DNA of 25,565 bases, from assembly GCF_000143415.4 (NCBI RefSeq), contig NW_003314344.1, positions 20,509 to 46,073 of the forward strand, in the 5' to 3' direction. Position numbers and translations under genes: made by a program. This document shows, piece by piece, positions 1-8,571 of this stretch. Each line of letters starts with the position of its first letter. Positions within the stretch are counted from its first letter, which is position 1. The stretch comes from Selaginella moellendorffii (lineage: Eukaryota; Streptophyta; Lycopodiopsida; Selaginellales; Selaginellaceae). A model generated the notes under the pieces. It did no database searches. It was not told the origin of the DNA and worked only from the letters and a program-made list of their open reading frames with translations.

Positions 1-50
1 CCCCTCTTCTTATGCATTTATAATTTATAATGAGTTTTTTTAATTTTCAG

Positions 51-3000
51 AAATGGAAGGAACTGCAAAAGGAGAAGGATGTTGGATTAAAGAGAAGACA
101 TGAGGAAGATGAGATCCAGGATGACAATCAAGTTGACCTTCAGATAGAGATTTCCACAGCGACAACTCTACCGTCTTCCCAACCACATAGCTCCAGTCCA
201 CATGCACCCCCACCACCGCCATCGATGCCACCACCACCATTACCACCGCCACCACCGCCACCACCATTACCACCACCGCCACCGCCACCTTCATCACCAC
301 CATTACCACCACCGTCATCACCACCATTACCACCACCACCATCATCACCACCATTACCACCACCACCGCCACCATCATCACCACCACCAGCACAACCATT
401 GTCATCACCACCACCAGCGTAACCATTGTTATCACTACCATTACTGCCACAACCACAAATGCCACTACTCTTAACATATTCACAAAATATGGCAGAAACG
501 GAGTAGTGCCCAAGTGTGCCTGATGGCGGTGTTGGGCCCGAGTCGGGGGATAGATCTGATAATGGTGCTACTGGAGGTGTAGCTGAAGCTGAAAGAGAAG
601 TGGAGCTACCTGAACACATTGTCGACAAGTGCTTCCAAGAGACAGTTTTGAGAACTAAAGAGAAGGCCATTCACACGACTCTGGAGTCTCTCAAATGGGA
701 AGGCCCAAGGCACATGATCCGAGAAATCCCACTATGTCGATTCACTCAGACAAGCATCGTTCGGTCTGCTTCACCGCACTTCGTCAACATGGACATCTAT
801 AGTCTGTACAAACAGAATGACCTTGGGACAAACATAGGTATGTTCCTTGTTTCGGTTTTCAAGCCAGGAACGACAAATACCCTCTCGGTGTCACCGGAAA
901 TCGAGAGGGATTGGGATGACATTTGGAAAATGAAGTCCCGCGAATTTGACAACAACCTTATGAGCCATCCTGAGACTCAACAATTTGTGGGGAAAATGTT
1001 CTACATTATCGACGGGAATCATCGCTGGTGCGCGTGGATGAAGTGCATCCGAGAATGCTTCCGAGACGATCTTGTCTATCACATCAATGTTCCGGTTGGA
1101 CATGTACACGCGAGAGGATCTCTAGATTTGGCAAGGCTTGTGATAGCTTGCCACAAAATTAATGCGTAAGTACCTCTCCTTCTTCAATCACTTTTAACAA
1201 TTTATGTTTTGCAGACTGGGACAGTTTGCAGTGCAGAAACAAAGCCTAGTACATGATATGGAGCAGATCCGGTTTCTTGCCAATCTCGACGAGGATGCAG
1301 TCCGCAGCCACTATGGTGATGATTTAGCATCACTTATTCGACATCAACGAGGTCGTCAGGATGCCAATAGATGGTACAAGAATCCAGTGGCTTTTATGAC
1401 AGCTGTGTGGAGTAAAGTATGTTCTTTTAAGTATACTTCTTATCATAGAATGTTTGTGTTGTCTTCAGCCATTGGTGAAGGTTAAGCAAGATGCATATGC
1501 ACAGTCGCATCGAGCTGAAAATGATCAAGAACTCTTAGAGCATTTAGTTGCAATTGACAAGAAAATCAACAGCACAAAGAAGACAAAGGTAAAGAAATTA
1601 CTTAGTGTGGCTGACCCTCGACGCCCAAAGGAGTGGTTCGATATTATAACAGAGATTGCTTGTCATGAAAGTAAGTATTGTTTATATTTACATGAAGGTT
1701 CTCACAAAAGTTATTTTTTAGTGGGCAAGACTCCAAATGAGATTATTTACAACATCTCAAAGTCAAAGCTTACATATGAGGAACAGATACACATTCTAAA
1801 TGACCTCAATAGCAGACTCAGGGAAGGAGAAAAAGGTTTGGACAGTATGATGGAGACTGTGATGAGGAGGACCGTCTACATTTCACAAACTGTATATGAA
1901 GGGGAGATGTTTCTAGCACCTTTCATAGGGGATGATCCTGAGCAACTTCCATTTAAGGACTTCGTCACCATTGAGCTTACAAAACTTGGAGAGGACTGGC
2001 TGCCAAAGAAGGCCACAAGCACGACTCCATTTGAGAAACAGCTTGGCCAACCTTACTTCATGCGTCAAGCGGTTTTCAAGTAACATACAATTTCTCAATT
2101 ATACTCAATTGTTTATATTCTATTATAGGTATCTCCAATATAGAAGCGTTCCTCTCGAAACACCAGTATGCACACGCCTCTTGAGGCATGGTGTGAGAGA
2201 TGGAGGCATGTACCCGACAACAATGAAGTTTCCAGCAGCAATAAAGCGCGCTTGTCCTTGGGAATTGGAGATGCCAGATTATGAACCAACCCACCATGAG
2301 GCTGCAAGAGGCAACAATGATGACGAAGATGATGGCCATGAGAATGTCGACCCTGTTGGTGCCAATGGCGAGCAGAGTGAAGATGGCGGTGAGAACGAGA
2401 TTCTTCGAGACGAAGTCGAGCAAGAGAACCAGAACGTCCAAGAAGTTCTACCTCGACGAAAGCGAGCAAATCCACATCTGGAGGAATTAGTCAATAGTGA
2501 TGATGATCGTCCAAAACGTCCCCATAACCGAGGAACTTCTTGAGGTATATTTCTTTTTATTCTCTCCTTTTCTTAGTTCCTCAAAATGGTTGCAGCAAAA
2601 ACTGTCGGGAGTAACTTCATTCCAGCTCGTCTTGATGCTCGAGAAGAGGACTTGGAGGAACTTACATCTACCACATGCCACATGACGGTATGTAAATTTT
2701 TCTTAAGTTCACATCTTATCTTTGTCTTCTCCCCCTAGATTCGCCCTGTATCTCCAGTGGCATTCCATGGTGAAGTTGGGATCTTTATTGGCTCCTATAG
2801 TTCATTGATGGCATCTTTTGAGGAGGATGCTGAAAATATGGCTATCCGGCAAAAGTGGGAGCGCTTTTGTCAGAAGATCCATAGGCGACCGCTTAAGAGC
2901 ACAAACTTCATGCTCTTTGATATGCCAGATGGTCTTCCAGACGCTAATGGTGATGTCCCAAGCTGGAACAACCTGACTAAAGACCACTTGAAGGATGCAT

Positions 3001-3691
3001 TCCTTTTGGTAGCAATTCTCCTTCACACAACCAGTCAAGTTGCCTTCATTCTCCCGAATGACCCCCATTGGATGTCCTGCCTTATGAGGTATGCAAGTCG
3101 AGTCAACTTCAAGAGGTTCTCTTCCGGATGCATCATGGATAGTGTTGGGGTCGAGACCAAAGGTGTCCTAGGCATGCCAGAGAAGGTAAGAAATCATTTT
3201 CTGTTTTGGTTGTCTCTAAAGTTTTATTATTCAGGTTATGATGTGGACCTACCATGTGTTTTGCAGAAAAGAAAATGACGGTTTTCGTGATAGCGAGCGT
3301 GCTGCAAGGGTTTTGCCAGGGTATGACAGCTTTACTGACATCATACCAAATCTCATAGACGACGACATCCGCAACACATTGTCTGGGTATCAGTTCCGAT
3401 CTCCATCGGCGATGCATGTCCTACTTGAGCTTTATTGCCCAACTAGAGGTGTTGTCATCGATTGCACAGCAGGTAGTGGTTCGATGGTCGAAGCAGCACG
3501 TGACTCTGGTAGATCGGTGTTTGCGATTGAAGAATATGATTTCTTCAAACGCCGTCTTCGAGGTTTTTGTCCTTCTCTATCAGTTGCTTCTAGGAGGTAA
3601 TTTATGATGTTTTAAAAACTTTTAAATAATATATATTTAGTTTTCTATAAGTCTTCCTAGGTATGCATGGCACATCATATGCAATGTGTAA
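51..3691 (+). CDS. ParB-like / N4-N6 DNA methyltransferase-like fusion gene, multi-exon, 5' end outside window
   Basis: Exons I can support: 51-418, 515-1165, 1215-1416, 1469-1670, 1722-2079, 2129-2544, 2596-2687, 2739-3185, 3235-3596, and probably 3661-3691 ending in TAA. Most joins have GT-AG ends and keep the frame. The window opens inside an intron whose acceptor (TTTTCAG) ends at 50. Order of parts: charged start, proline-rich run, Gly/Asp-rich linker, ParB-like domain, helical middle, acidic linker (about 2280-2460), then a methyltransferase-like domain with motif IV-like before motif I, the order known for beta-class N4/N6 enzymes. Role by family: DNA binding and base methylation; activity here is inference. 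Oddities: stops at 420 and 504 are removed only if a weak intron 419-514 is real; an in-frame TGA at 2541-2543 remains unless a 99-nt intron (2497-2595) is used; the catalytic DPPY is replaced. A diverged paralogue lies at 19160-21361. Could be functional or a young pseudogene. Confidence 0.72.
203..420 (+). repeat. CCA/CAC triplet low-complexity tract encoding polyproline
   Basis: An imperfect run of CCA, CCG, CCT and TCA triplets. In the frame that continues into the ParB-like exon it reads as proline with some Ser/Leu; in another frame it reads as polyhistidine. The proline frame is preferred because it is continuous with the spliced exon starting at 51 and with a charged coding-like segment. 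Such tracts slip easily, so the stop at 420 may reflect unit gain or loss rather than a true end. Confidence 0.8.
699..1165 (+). other. ParB/sulfiredoxin-like domain of the fusion gene
   Basis: Within this exon the protein has a segment resembling the ParB N-terminal fold: a basic/hydrophobic strand (IREIPLCRF), an arginine segment (SIVRSASPHF), an LYKQNDLG helix and turn, and then FYIIDGNHRWCAW at about 1002-1040. The I-x-G-x-HR-x-x-A core is the hallmark of ParB/Srx domains, which bind DNA and nucleotides and in some proteins act as nucleases. The assignment rests on this motif and the strand order, not on a search. A long insertion separates the two halves. Confidence 0.62.
2739..3596 (+). 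other. N4/N6 DNA methyltransferase-like domain (permuted, motif IV before motif I)
   Basis: Exon 2739-3185 carries FMLFDMPDGLPD (DMPDG at 2919-2933) followed by a helix and a strand (QVAFILPNDP), the expected place of catalytic motif IV and the following strand. Exon 3235-3596 carries RSPSAMHVLLEL, then VIDCTAGSGS at 3454-3483, and SVFAIEEYDFFKRRL. That is the typical SAM-binding motif I with the next acidic strand end and terminal helix of N4/N6 methylases. The normal catalytic D/N/S-P-P-Y/F is absent: the fourth position is Asp followed by Gly. SAM binding looks plausible; methyl transfer is doubtful or non-standard. Confidence 0.68.
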
Positions 3692-3788
3692 ATTGAGGAG
3701 TGGTATGAAAAATCTATTTATTAATGATACATTAAAAGACAATTGAATGCAATGAGAAAGATGTGTCACATGTCAATGTGATAATGAT

Positions 3789-3890
3789 TGTGACACTGAC
3801 AATGTCAGTGTAGCAGATAGCGACAGTGATAGTGTCAGTGACAGAGATAGTGTCAGTGTCAGAGATGACAAAGTTACAGTGTCAGTCTGT
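3789..3890. repeat. Degenerate GTCAGTG repeat block with a perfect hairpin
   Basis: Many copies of GTCAGTG / GACAGTG follow one another just past the last exon of the ParB-methyltransferase gene. At 3793-3811 ACACTGACA and TGTCAGTGT form a perfect 9-bp inverted repeat with a one-base loop. A candidate AATAAA poly(A) signal follows at 3949-3954. It could be a transcript-end structure or a simple minisatellite. Confidence 0.7.
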
Positions 3891-3966
3891 CAAATTTCAT
3901 AATTACTAGTATTATCAATTTATTATCTATAGGTAATACAATTTTGTTAATAAAAAAAAGGCGAGA

Positions 3967-3981
3967 GGGGGGGGGGGGGGG
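3967..3981. repeat. Homopolymer G run (15 G)
   Basis: A run of fifteen G bases preceded by a short GA-rich stretch. Its length may be affected by sequencing error. It lies between the convergent ends of the ParB-methyltransferase gene and the first zinc-finger-like gene. Confidence 0.9.
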
Positions 3982-4024
3982 ATGAATAATATCATAGTGT
4001 AAGAATTATTAGTGGCTGGAATTT

Positions 4025-4573
4025 TCAGTAGGATGGCCTAAAAATACCATATTCAGCACTTGTGGGTGTAGGATTTACTAACGGAATATTGTTCCTCACC
4101 ATGAAATGATAATGATTGTGTGTTCTTAACTCTTTCTTGATTTTCTTATACATCCATTTATGCACACCTTCCACACCAGTTCTTGGGCAGTTGTGACAGT
4201 GTTCTAGAAAAGTTTCTAGACCCATACAGCCTTCCGTTTTATCTAAATAAAAGTAGCAGATGGGACACTGGAGATAATATGTGTTCATTCTTTCAAAAGT
4301 TTCAACCATATCGGGAGCAAGATCTTGAAGAAACATCTGGCATCGCTCTTGAAGCACATGAGGCAATCCATCTTTAGTAGCAACATTTAGAACATTATCT
4401 GGAAGAGGGATCTCTTGTTTAGTCACACTTGGGGCTACAAAAGAAAGGGCCTCACAACGATTGATGTATGGAGGGAAGGGTGGAATGTTGGTAGAAGTTG
4501 GAGACGGAGGTGGAGACTCATATGAAGTGCATGGGGGCCAAGTGCGAGTAGCAATAGCATTTTCCCTAGCCAT
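4025..4573 (-). CDS. Small protein with CPIC...HCxxC zinc-finger-like motif, paralogue A
   Basis: Intact single-exon frame of 182 residues; I do not recognise the family. The N-terminus is Ser/Pro-rich (YESPPPSPTSTN at about 18-29). A conserved segment LQERCQMFLQDLAPDM follows, then CPIC at about 99-102 and HCHNC about 20 residues later, which could bind one zinc ion. A basic KWMYKKIKKEL helix and a conserved tail SAEYGIFRP follow. No signal peptide or membrane segment is visible. The next gene upstream on this strand is a clear paralogue. A TATA box lies about 53 nt before the ATG. The gene converges on the ParB-methyltransferase gene. Purifying selection is suggested because the two paralogues keep the frame and the Cys/His residues while the N-terminal third has diverged. 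Confidence 0.72.
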   Translation of the reverse strand: MARENAIATRTWPPCTSYESPPPSPTSTNIPPFPPYINRCEALSFVAPSVTKQEIPLPDNVLNVATKDGLPHVLQERCQMFLQDLAPDMVETFERMNTYYLQCPICYFYLDKTEGCMGLETFLEHCHNCPRTGVEGVHKWMYKKIKKELRTHNHYHFMVRNNIPLVNPTPTSAEYGIFRPSY

Positions 4574-4625
4574 TCCTACACTCTAAACAAATTGAAATTT
4601 CAATGTTGAAAGCATCCTTTGTTGG

Positions 4626-4633
4626 TATTTATA
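4626..4633 (-). promoter_or_regulatory. TATA box of zinc-finger-like gene A
   Basis: On the minus strand this reads TATAAATA, followed by a short leader and the ATG about 53 nt downstream. Spacing is right for a plant core promoter. An ATTGTCAGTCT sequence lies about 40 nt further upstream and has a counterpart upstream of the paralogue. Confidence 0.55.
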
Positions 4634-4831
4634 CTAAGAAAAGATCTAGGGGTTCTTGAAAGTTTAAATTGTCAGTCTCAAAAATGGGACTTCAGAATTA
4701 TAACAGTGTCAGAACCACTTGTATATATAATAATATCTTTATACATGCTAGAATAATATCATTCTCGAAAATATAAGATTCTCCACTTTACTCATAAAGA
4801 ATTAACCTTTTGAAAAAACTATGCATGACTT

Positions 4832-5386
4832 TCACATTACATTAAAGGGTGGCCTAAATATCCCATATTCAGCACTTACTGATGCAGTGTTCACCAATGG
4901 AATATTGTTCTCCACCATGAAATCATAATAGCTGTGTGTTTTTAATTCTTTCTTGATTTTCTTATACATCCACACGTGCACACCTTCCAAACTTGCTCTT
5001 GGGCATTTGCGACAATGCTCAATAAAACTTACCAAACCCATGCAACCATCTGTCTTGTTTAAATAAAAGTTGCATATAGGACACTGAAGATAATATGTAT
5101 CTACATTAAACTCCCCTGCCATATCTGGAGCAAGATCTTGAAGAAAATATTGACATCGCTCTTGAAGCATTGGAGGCAATCCAACTTTTTTAACAACATC
5201 ATAAGGAAGGAGTTTTTGTTCAGTTGCACTCGAGGTCGCAAATGGAAGAGCCTCACAACAGCCCTCAAAATGAAAAGGAGGATTGTTGCGTAGAGGTGAA
5301 GGTGGATTATTGGTTGAGATTGGAGATGGAGGTGGAGACTCATATGAGAGGCCTTCGGGACCAAAAGTAAACTTCTTCCTAACCAT
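4832..5386 (-). CDS. Small protein with CPIC...HCxxC zinc-finger-like motif, paralogue B
   Basis: Intact frame of about 184 residues. An ATG at 5396-5398 also exists, but the one at 5384-5386 matches the N-terminus of paralogue A (M-V-R versus M-A-R), so I chose it. The order is the same as in A: SYESPPPSP, a variable Pro/Asn linker, LQERCQYFLQDLAPDM, CPIC, HCRKC, VWMYKKIKKELKTH and SAEYGIFRP. The zinc-ligand-like residues (two Cys, then His/Cys/Cys) are all kept. Start-to-start distance from A is about 0.8 kb, with similar upstream sequence, so this is a tandem duplication. Function unknown. Confidence 0.72.
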   Translation of the reverse strand: MVRKKFTFGPEGLSYESPPPSPISTNNPPSPLRNNPPFHFEGCCEALPFATSSATEQKLLPYDVVKKVGLPPMLQERCQYFLQDLAPDMAGEFNVDTYYLQCPICNFYLNKTDGCMGLVSFIEHCRKCPRASLEGVHVWMYKKIKKELKTHSYYDFMVENNIPLVNTASVSAEYGIFRPPFNVM

Positions 5387-5502
5387 TGCAACACACAAGA
5401 AAAATTAAACTTCCTAGCAATAAGAATTCTCTCATTAATATACTATATTTCAATCTCGGGAATGATGTTTTATTATGACATGACACTATAGTGAATGATA
5501 AT

Positions 5503-5511
5503 TGTCAGTCT
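5503..5511. promoter_or_regulatory. TGTCAGTCT element shared with the promoter of paralogue A
   Basis: The 9-mer TGTCAGTCT occurs at 4670-4678 upstream of gene A and at 5503-5511 upstream of gene B, in similar A/T-rich contexts and at comparable distances from the ATG. A third copy is at 3880-3888 in the repeat block. It may be a relic of the duplication or a real control element. Confidence 0.35.
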
Positions 5512-5827
5512 TAGTAATTACAACCTACTATGAGAAACAAGTGGCTATAGGGTTTCAGAAGCTAAAAACTAGCATATAATTAATATGTAGCCTTATTTTA
5601 TATAGTTGGCTTGCCATATATAATAATAGCGAATATACACAGGCACGTGAGTATGCCTTTTTGCAAGATTACCTTTCAATCCCAAAATCATATATAGATT
5701 TAATTCTTTGATTTATCTACATCATATATCTTTGCAAAGACAAAACATATCAAAAGGAATAAGATATATATAAAAAACTTACATTTTTTTATAATATTTT
5801 AGTGGATTACAAAAGCCATTGAAAGGT

Positions 5828-6073
5828 TTATAGAGTGGATTTATTAGTGCTTTCCGCTGTGCTGTCCATTTCTTCTTTTCTCTTGCTCTGGATTGTTGTT
5901 TCGGAAGTAACAGGAGCATTTTTATCAATAGTGACAGTGGTCTCCACATTCCCGGATGGGTAATAAGGACCAGGCGTGTAATATGGAGATTATGGTAGTG
6001 AAACAAAATTCACATTCTCACATTTCTGTATGCTAGAACTACTTACAGATTTTTTGTCTTCCTTGCTTCCCAT
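5828..6073 (-). pseudogene. Possible broken small gene (82 codons, one internal stop)
   Basis: From the ATG at 6071-6073 the minus strand reads MGSKEDKKSVSSSSIQKCEN, reaches a TAA at 5990-5992, and continues in the same frame with a Tyr/Pro-rich segment (SPYYTPGPYYPSG) and a Ser/Thr-rich tail to a TAA at 5828. A GTAAGT lies just after the eighth codon and could be a donor site, so the stop might be intronic. I do not recognise it. It may be an exon of a lost gene or chance. Confidence 0.25.
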
Positions 6074-6099
6074 CTCTGTAAACCCTAAAGAATGAACGA

Positions 6100-6640
6100 G
6101 TGAATCAGTGTTTCGAATTATTTATATATTTCTGGTCAATTGTTGAAATGTTAAAATGTTGAAATGTACAATAGAAATTTTCCGGTTCATTCAAACTTCA
6201 ATATTCCCATTTTATTTGGGACCAATAAAGCCCAAAAATTTCTATGGGTTCAAATGAACTTCTAATTCTAGAAATTGTATAAACTGCATTAGAAAGATTC
6301 AAAAAATAAAAATCTCTCTGAACTATTGATACTTAAACTCATAAATTTCAAGTTCACCAAAGAATAACATTTTTCTGACTTAATATTTCCTTATAAAACT
6401 TATGGTTGACTATGTTGACTAGCATTGACTTGAGCTGAATTGAGCTCAACTCGTGAGCTCAACTCAACTTTGGACCATCCCCCCACAATGGATACCTTCG
6501 TCTAGGATGCTACACAAGAGGAAGGACATATATATGGATGGCCAATACATATGATTTCAAATTTTGGGGTAAGAATATACCTTACTCAAGGGTATATTAT
6601 ATTTTAGGTAGCTACCAATCAATGGGAATTGAATTCGTGC
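6100..6640. other. AT-rich spacer without recognised gene
   Basis: No supported coding exon. A short internal repeat of GAGCTCAACTC is seen around 6435-6470, and stretches with many stops in all frames. Probably decayed transposon or intergenic DNA. Confidence 0.6.
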
Positions 6641-6803
6641 TGTGAGGGTTACAATGCCGTATACTAATATTAACGTAATGGGTTTTTGGTAGATGTCAGA
6701 TTGGTTTCAATTCAGACCATTCGCTCCTGTATATAAGCTAAGGTTTTTGGGTTAATGGATGTGCATATTTTTGTATTCCCTTTCCATATTCCATACACTC
6801 ACA
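6641..6803 (+). mobile_element. Candidate short 5' LTR of retrotransposon X
   Basis: The segment begins TGTGAG and ends CTCACA, a perfect inverted terminal pair, and contains TATATAA near 6730. It is followed after one base by TGGTGGAGGTGAGG, which starts with TGG like a primer-binding site, though I cannot name the tRNA. A gag reading frame starts 230 nt later. No matching 3' LTR is present in the window, so this is not confirmed. Confidence 0.4.
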
Positions 6804-6869
6804 TTGGTGGAGGTGAGGGGCACCTTTGATTGTCCCTAGGGAGTGCTTGGATTTGGGATTTTGGTTTGG

Positions 6870-6985
6870 ATCTAGCTTTTTACATCGTTTAGATCTAGCT
6901 TTTTCCATTTTTTTTCTTTTGTTCTTTCCTTTTAGGATTTCGGTTTAGATCTAGCTTTTTGTATTGTCTAGATCTACCATTTCCT
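6870..6985. repeat. Repeated GATCTAGCTTTTT units in the leader of element X
   Basis: The leader between the candidate LTR and gag holds three copies of GATCTAGCTTTTT, with related GATTT(T/C)GGTTT boxes before two of them, plus a fourth partial copy (GATCTACC). T-rich tracts separate them. Confidence 0.65.
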
Positions 6986-7034
6986 TCCAGTTTTTTGTCA
7001 TTTATCTTCTTTTGCTCTTTCTTCGTTTGTCTTC

Positions 7035-8380
7035 ATGGTAGATCAACAATCTCCTCCTTTGACTCTGGAGCAGCAGTTGGTACAATTGCTTGATGCTATG
7101 TGCTTGTAATTGAACAACCAAACTCAATTGATGGCGGTGTTCACGGCATGTGGTACAACTCCTCTTACTCTTGGTGCCAATCCTCACGTTCGGCCGGAGT
7201 TCTTTTGCGGGAATCCTGGGGATGATGTGTACCATTACTTCGATCACTTCACGGTGATTGCCACATATCATTCTTGGGATGATGCTCAATGTTTGCGTGA
7301 GTTTCCCACATGTCTTCAAGGGATGGCGTTGCAGTGGTACAATGGTTTGAGCGCAGCCACTCGTAGGGATTGGAGTGTTCTCCTAGACATCTTCAAACGT
7401 GCCTTCGGACATGCCGACGACTGTGACAATGCCTTCCAACAATTGCATTGTCTTTGCCAAGGGCCATCTGAGTCGGTGATGCAATTTGGTGTTCGTTTCC
7501 GAAGTCTTTTGCTTCGTGCAGAGCCAAATATGTCGGAGCGGATCAAGCTAGGAATGTTGTGGCCAGCACTTCGTCAAGATCTTGTTGGACTTGTGCATGC
7601 ACTTGCTTCCGCCACCCTTAACGATGCTCTTCACTTGGCACAACGTTATGAGACGTCGCCTCTTCCACTTCTCACTACACGTCCTTCAGCTCCACTTCCT
7701 GTGGGTGATGGTTCTGTTCCAATGGAGGTTGATGCTGCTGCTGCTCGAGTCCAAGGCCAAGGGTGAGGACGTGGTTGTGGTCGTGATGTTCACTGCTAGG
7801 CATGTGATGAAGTTGGTCATACTTATCGGCGTTGTCAGCATTTTCCGGATTGGCGACCTCCATTTTCTGGGTGGAGACCTTGGCGTCAACAATGTCCCAT
7901 TGGTTCTGTTGTAGTGGAAGGTTTGGACACTGAGATGCATCTGGGAAATGAGGAGTTGCGCGAGTAATGGAGGGACCTTGCTCGAATAAGTCAGTGACCC
8001 CTCTATCTTTCTTTCGGGAGGGTTCACTCGGCACCAGTTCATCCAGTGTTTACTTTCCAAGCTCGTCTTTATAACAAGAGGTCTCCTATTATTCTCTCTG
8101 TGTTGGTTGATACAGGTTCGAGTTTATCTTCTATTGCTCGACCTGTTGCCACACGTTGTCGTCTACACTTGCATCGTGCGGCGGAACTAATTTTCATTCT
8201 TTATGGCAACGGTCGTACACATGCATGTGCACGGAATGAGGCAGACCTGGTTGTGCATGTGGGTGATCTCGAGCTTTAGTTGCAATCATTGCGGGTGGTG
8301 CCGAGTCAAACTTTTGACCTTATTCTTGGTATGAATTGGTTGCAGTGCAATCATGCCAAGTGTGACTTTGAGGCTTCTTG
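7035..8380 (+). pseudogene. Gypsy-type gag-protease remnant (element X)
   Basis: One reading frame runs from ATG 7035 to the junction at 8380. It encodes a retrotransposon Gag domain (about 7190-7640), a zinc knuckle of form C-x2-C-x4-H-x4-C (about 7794-7835), an aspartic protease start VLVDTGSS (about 8100-8125), and FDLILGMNWL near the protease end. The frame is broken only by nonsense codons: 7107, 7764, 7797 (inside the knuckle), 7965, 7995 and 8277. No frameshift is needed. The polyprotein stops abruptly where the LTR at 8381 begins; no RT of this element follows. Gag packages RNA and protease matures the polyprotein in live elements; this copy is dead. Confidence 0.8.
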
Positions 8381-8571
8381 TGTTAGAGCGTGGCCATTGA
8401 GAGAGTGAGAGAGTGAGAGAGGGAATATTCTGATCTCAGAATATTCCCAATCTTCCTTGTATAAAACCCTTGCCTCACAACGGCAAAAGGGGGGGCATTT
8501 TGGTAGAAAGCATGGAAGCATTTCTCATGTTTGAGCAAGTGTTGGGGGAGGCGCCCCTCCTTCCCCCAACA
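8381..8571 (+). mobile_element. Short LTR, copy 1
   Basis: 191 bp, starts TGTTAG and ends CCCCAACA. It contains GAGAGAGTGAGAGAG, TATAAAA at 8460-8466 and a G7 run. Nearly the same sequence recurs at 11905-12091 and 15747-15937. It is inserted into the protease part of element X. The sequence after it (AATGGTGAACC) is shared with the copy at 12092 and is the likely primer-binding region. Confidence 0.85.

Noticed and set aside
40-670. Long open frames on the minus strand and a His-rich frame on the plus strand across the proline-rich tract
   Set aside because: They are mirror readings of a CCA/CAC triplet repeat (Gly-rich, Val/Met-rich or His-rich); only the proline frame joins to supported exons.
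2545-2576. A 32-nt intron with acceptor TTCTTAG
   Set aside because: Too short to splice; the acceptor at 2595 gives 51 nt, in line with the other introns.
3186-3266. An 81-nt intron ending at TTTTGCAG (3266), which would force a frameshift in the methylase gene
   Set aside because: The upstream acceptor TTATTATTCAG (3234) gives a 49-nt intron, keeps the frame, and matches the exon start in the reverse paralogue (V at the same place).
3789-3890. CRISPR-like array
   Set aside because: The units are short, overlapping and without regular spacers; it is a minisatellite-like block in eukaryotic DNA.
8381-8571. A MITE or TRIM element on its own, given its small size
   Set aside because: Homologous copies flank a gag-containing internal region at 11905-15937, and TG...CA ends with a TATA box identify it as an LTR.
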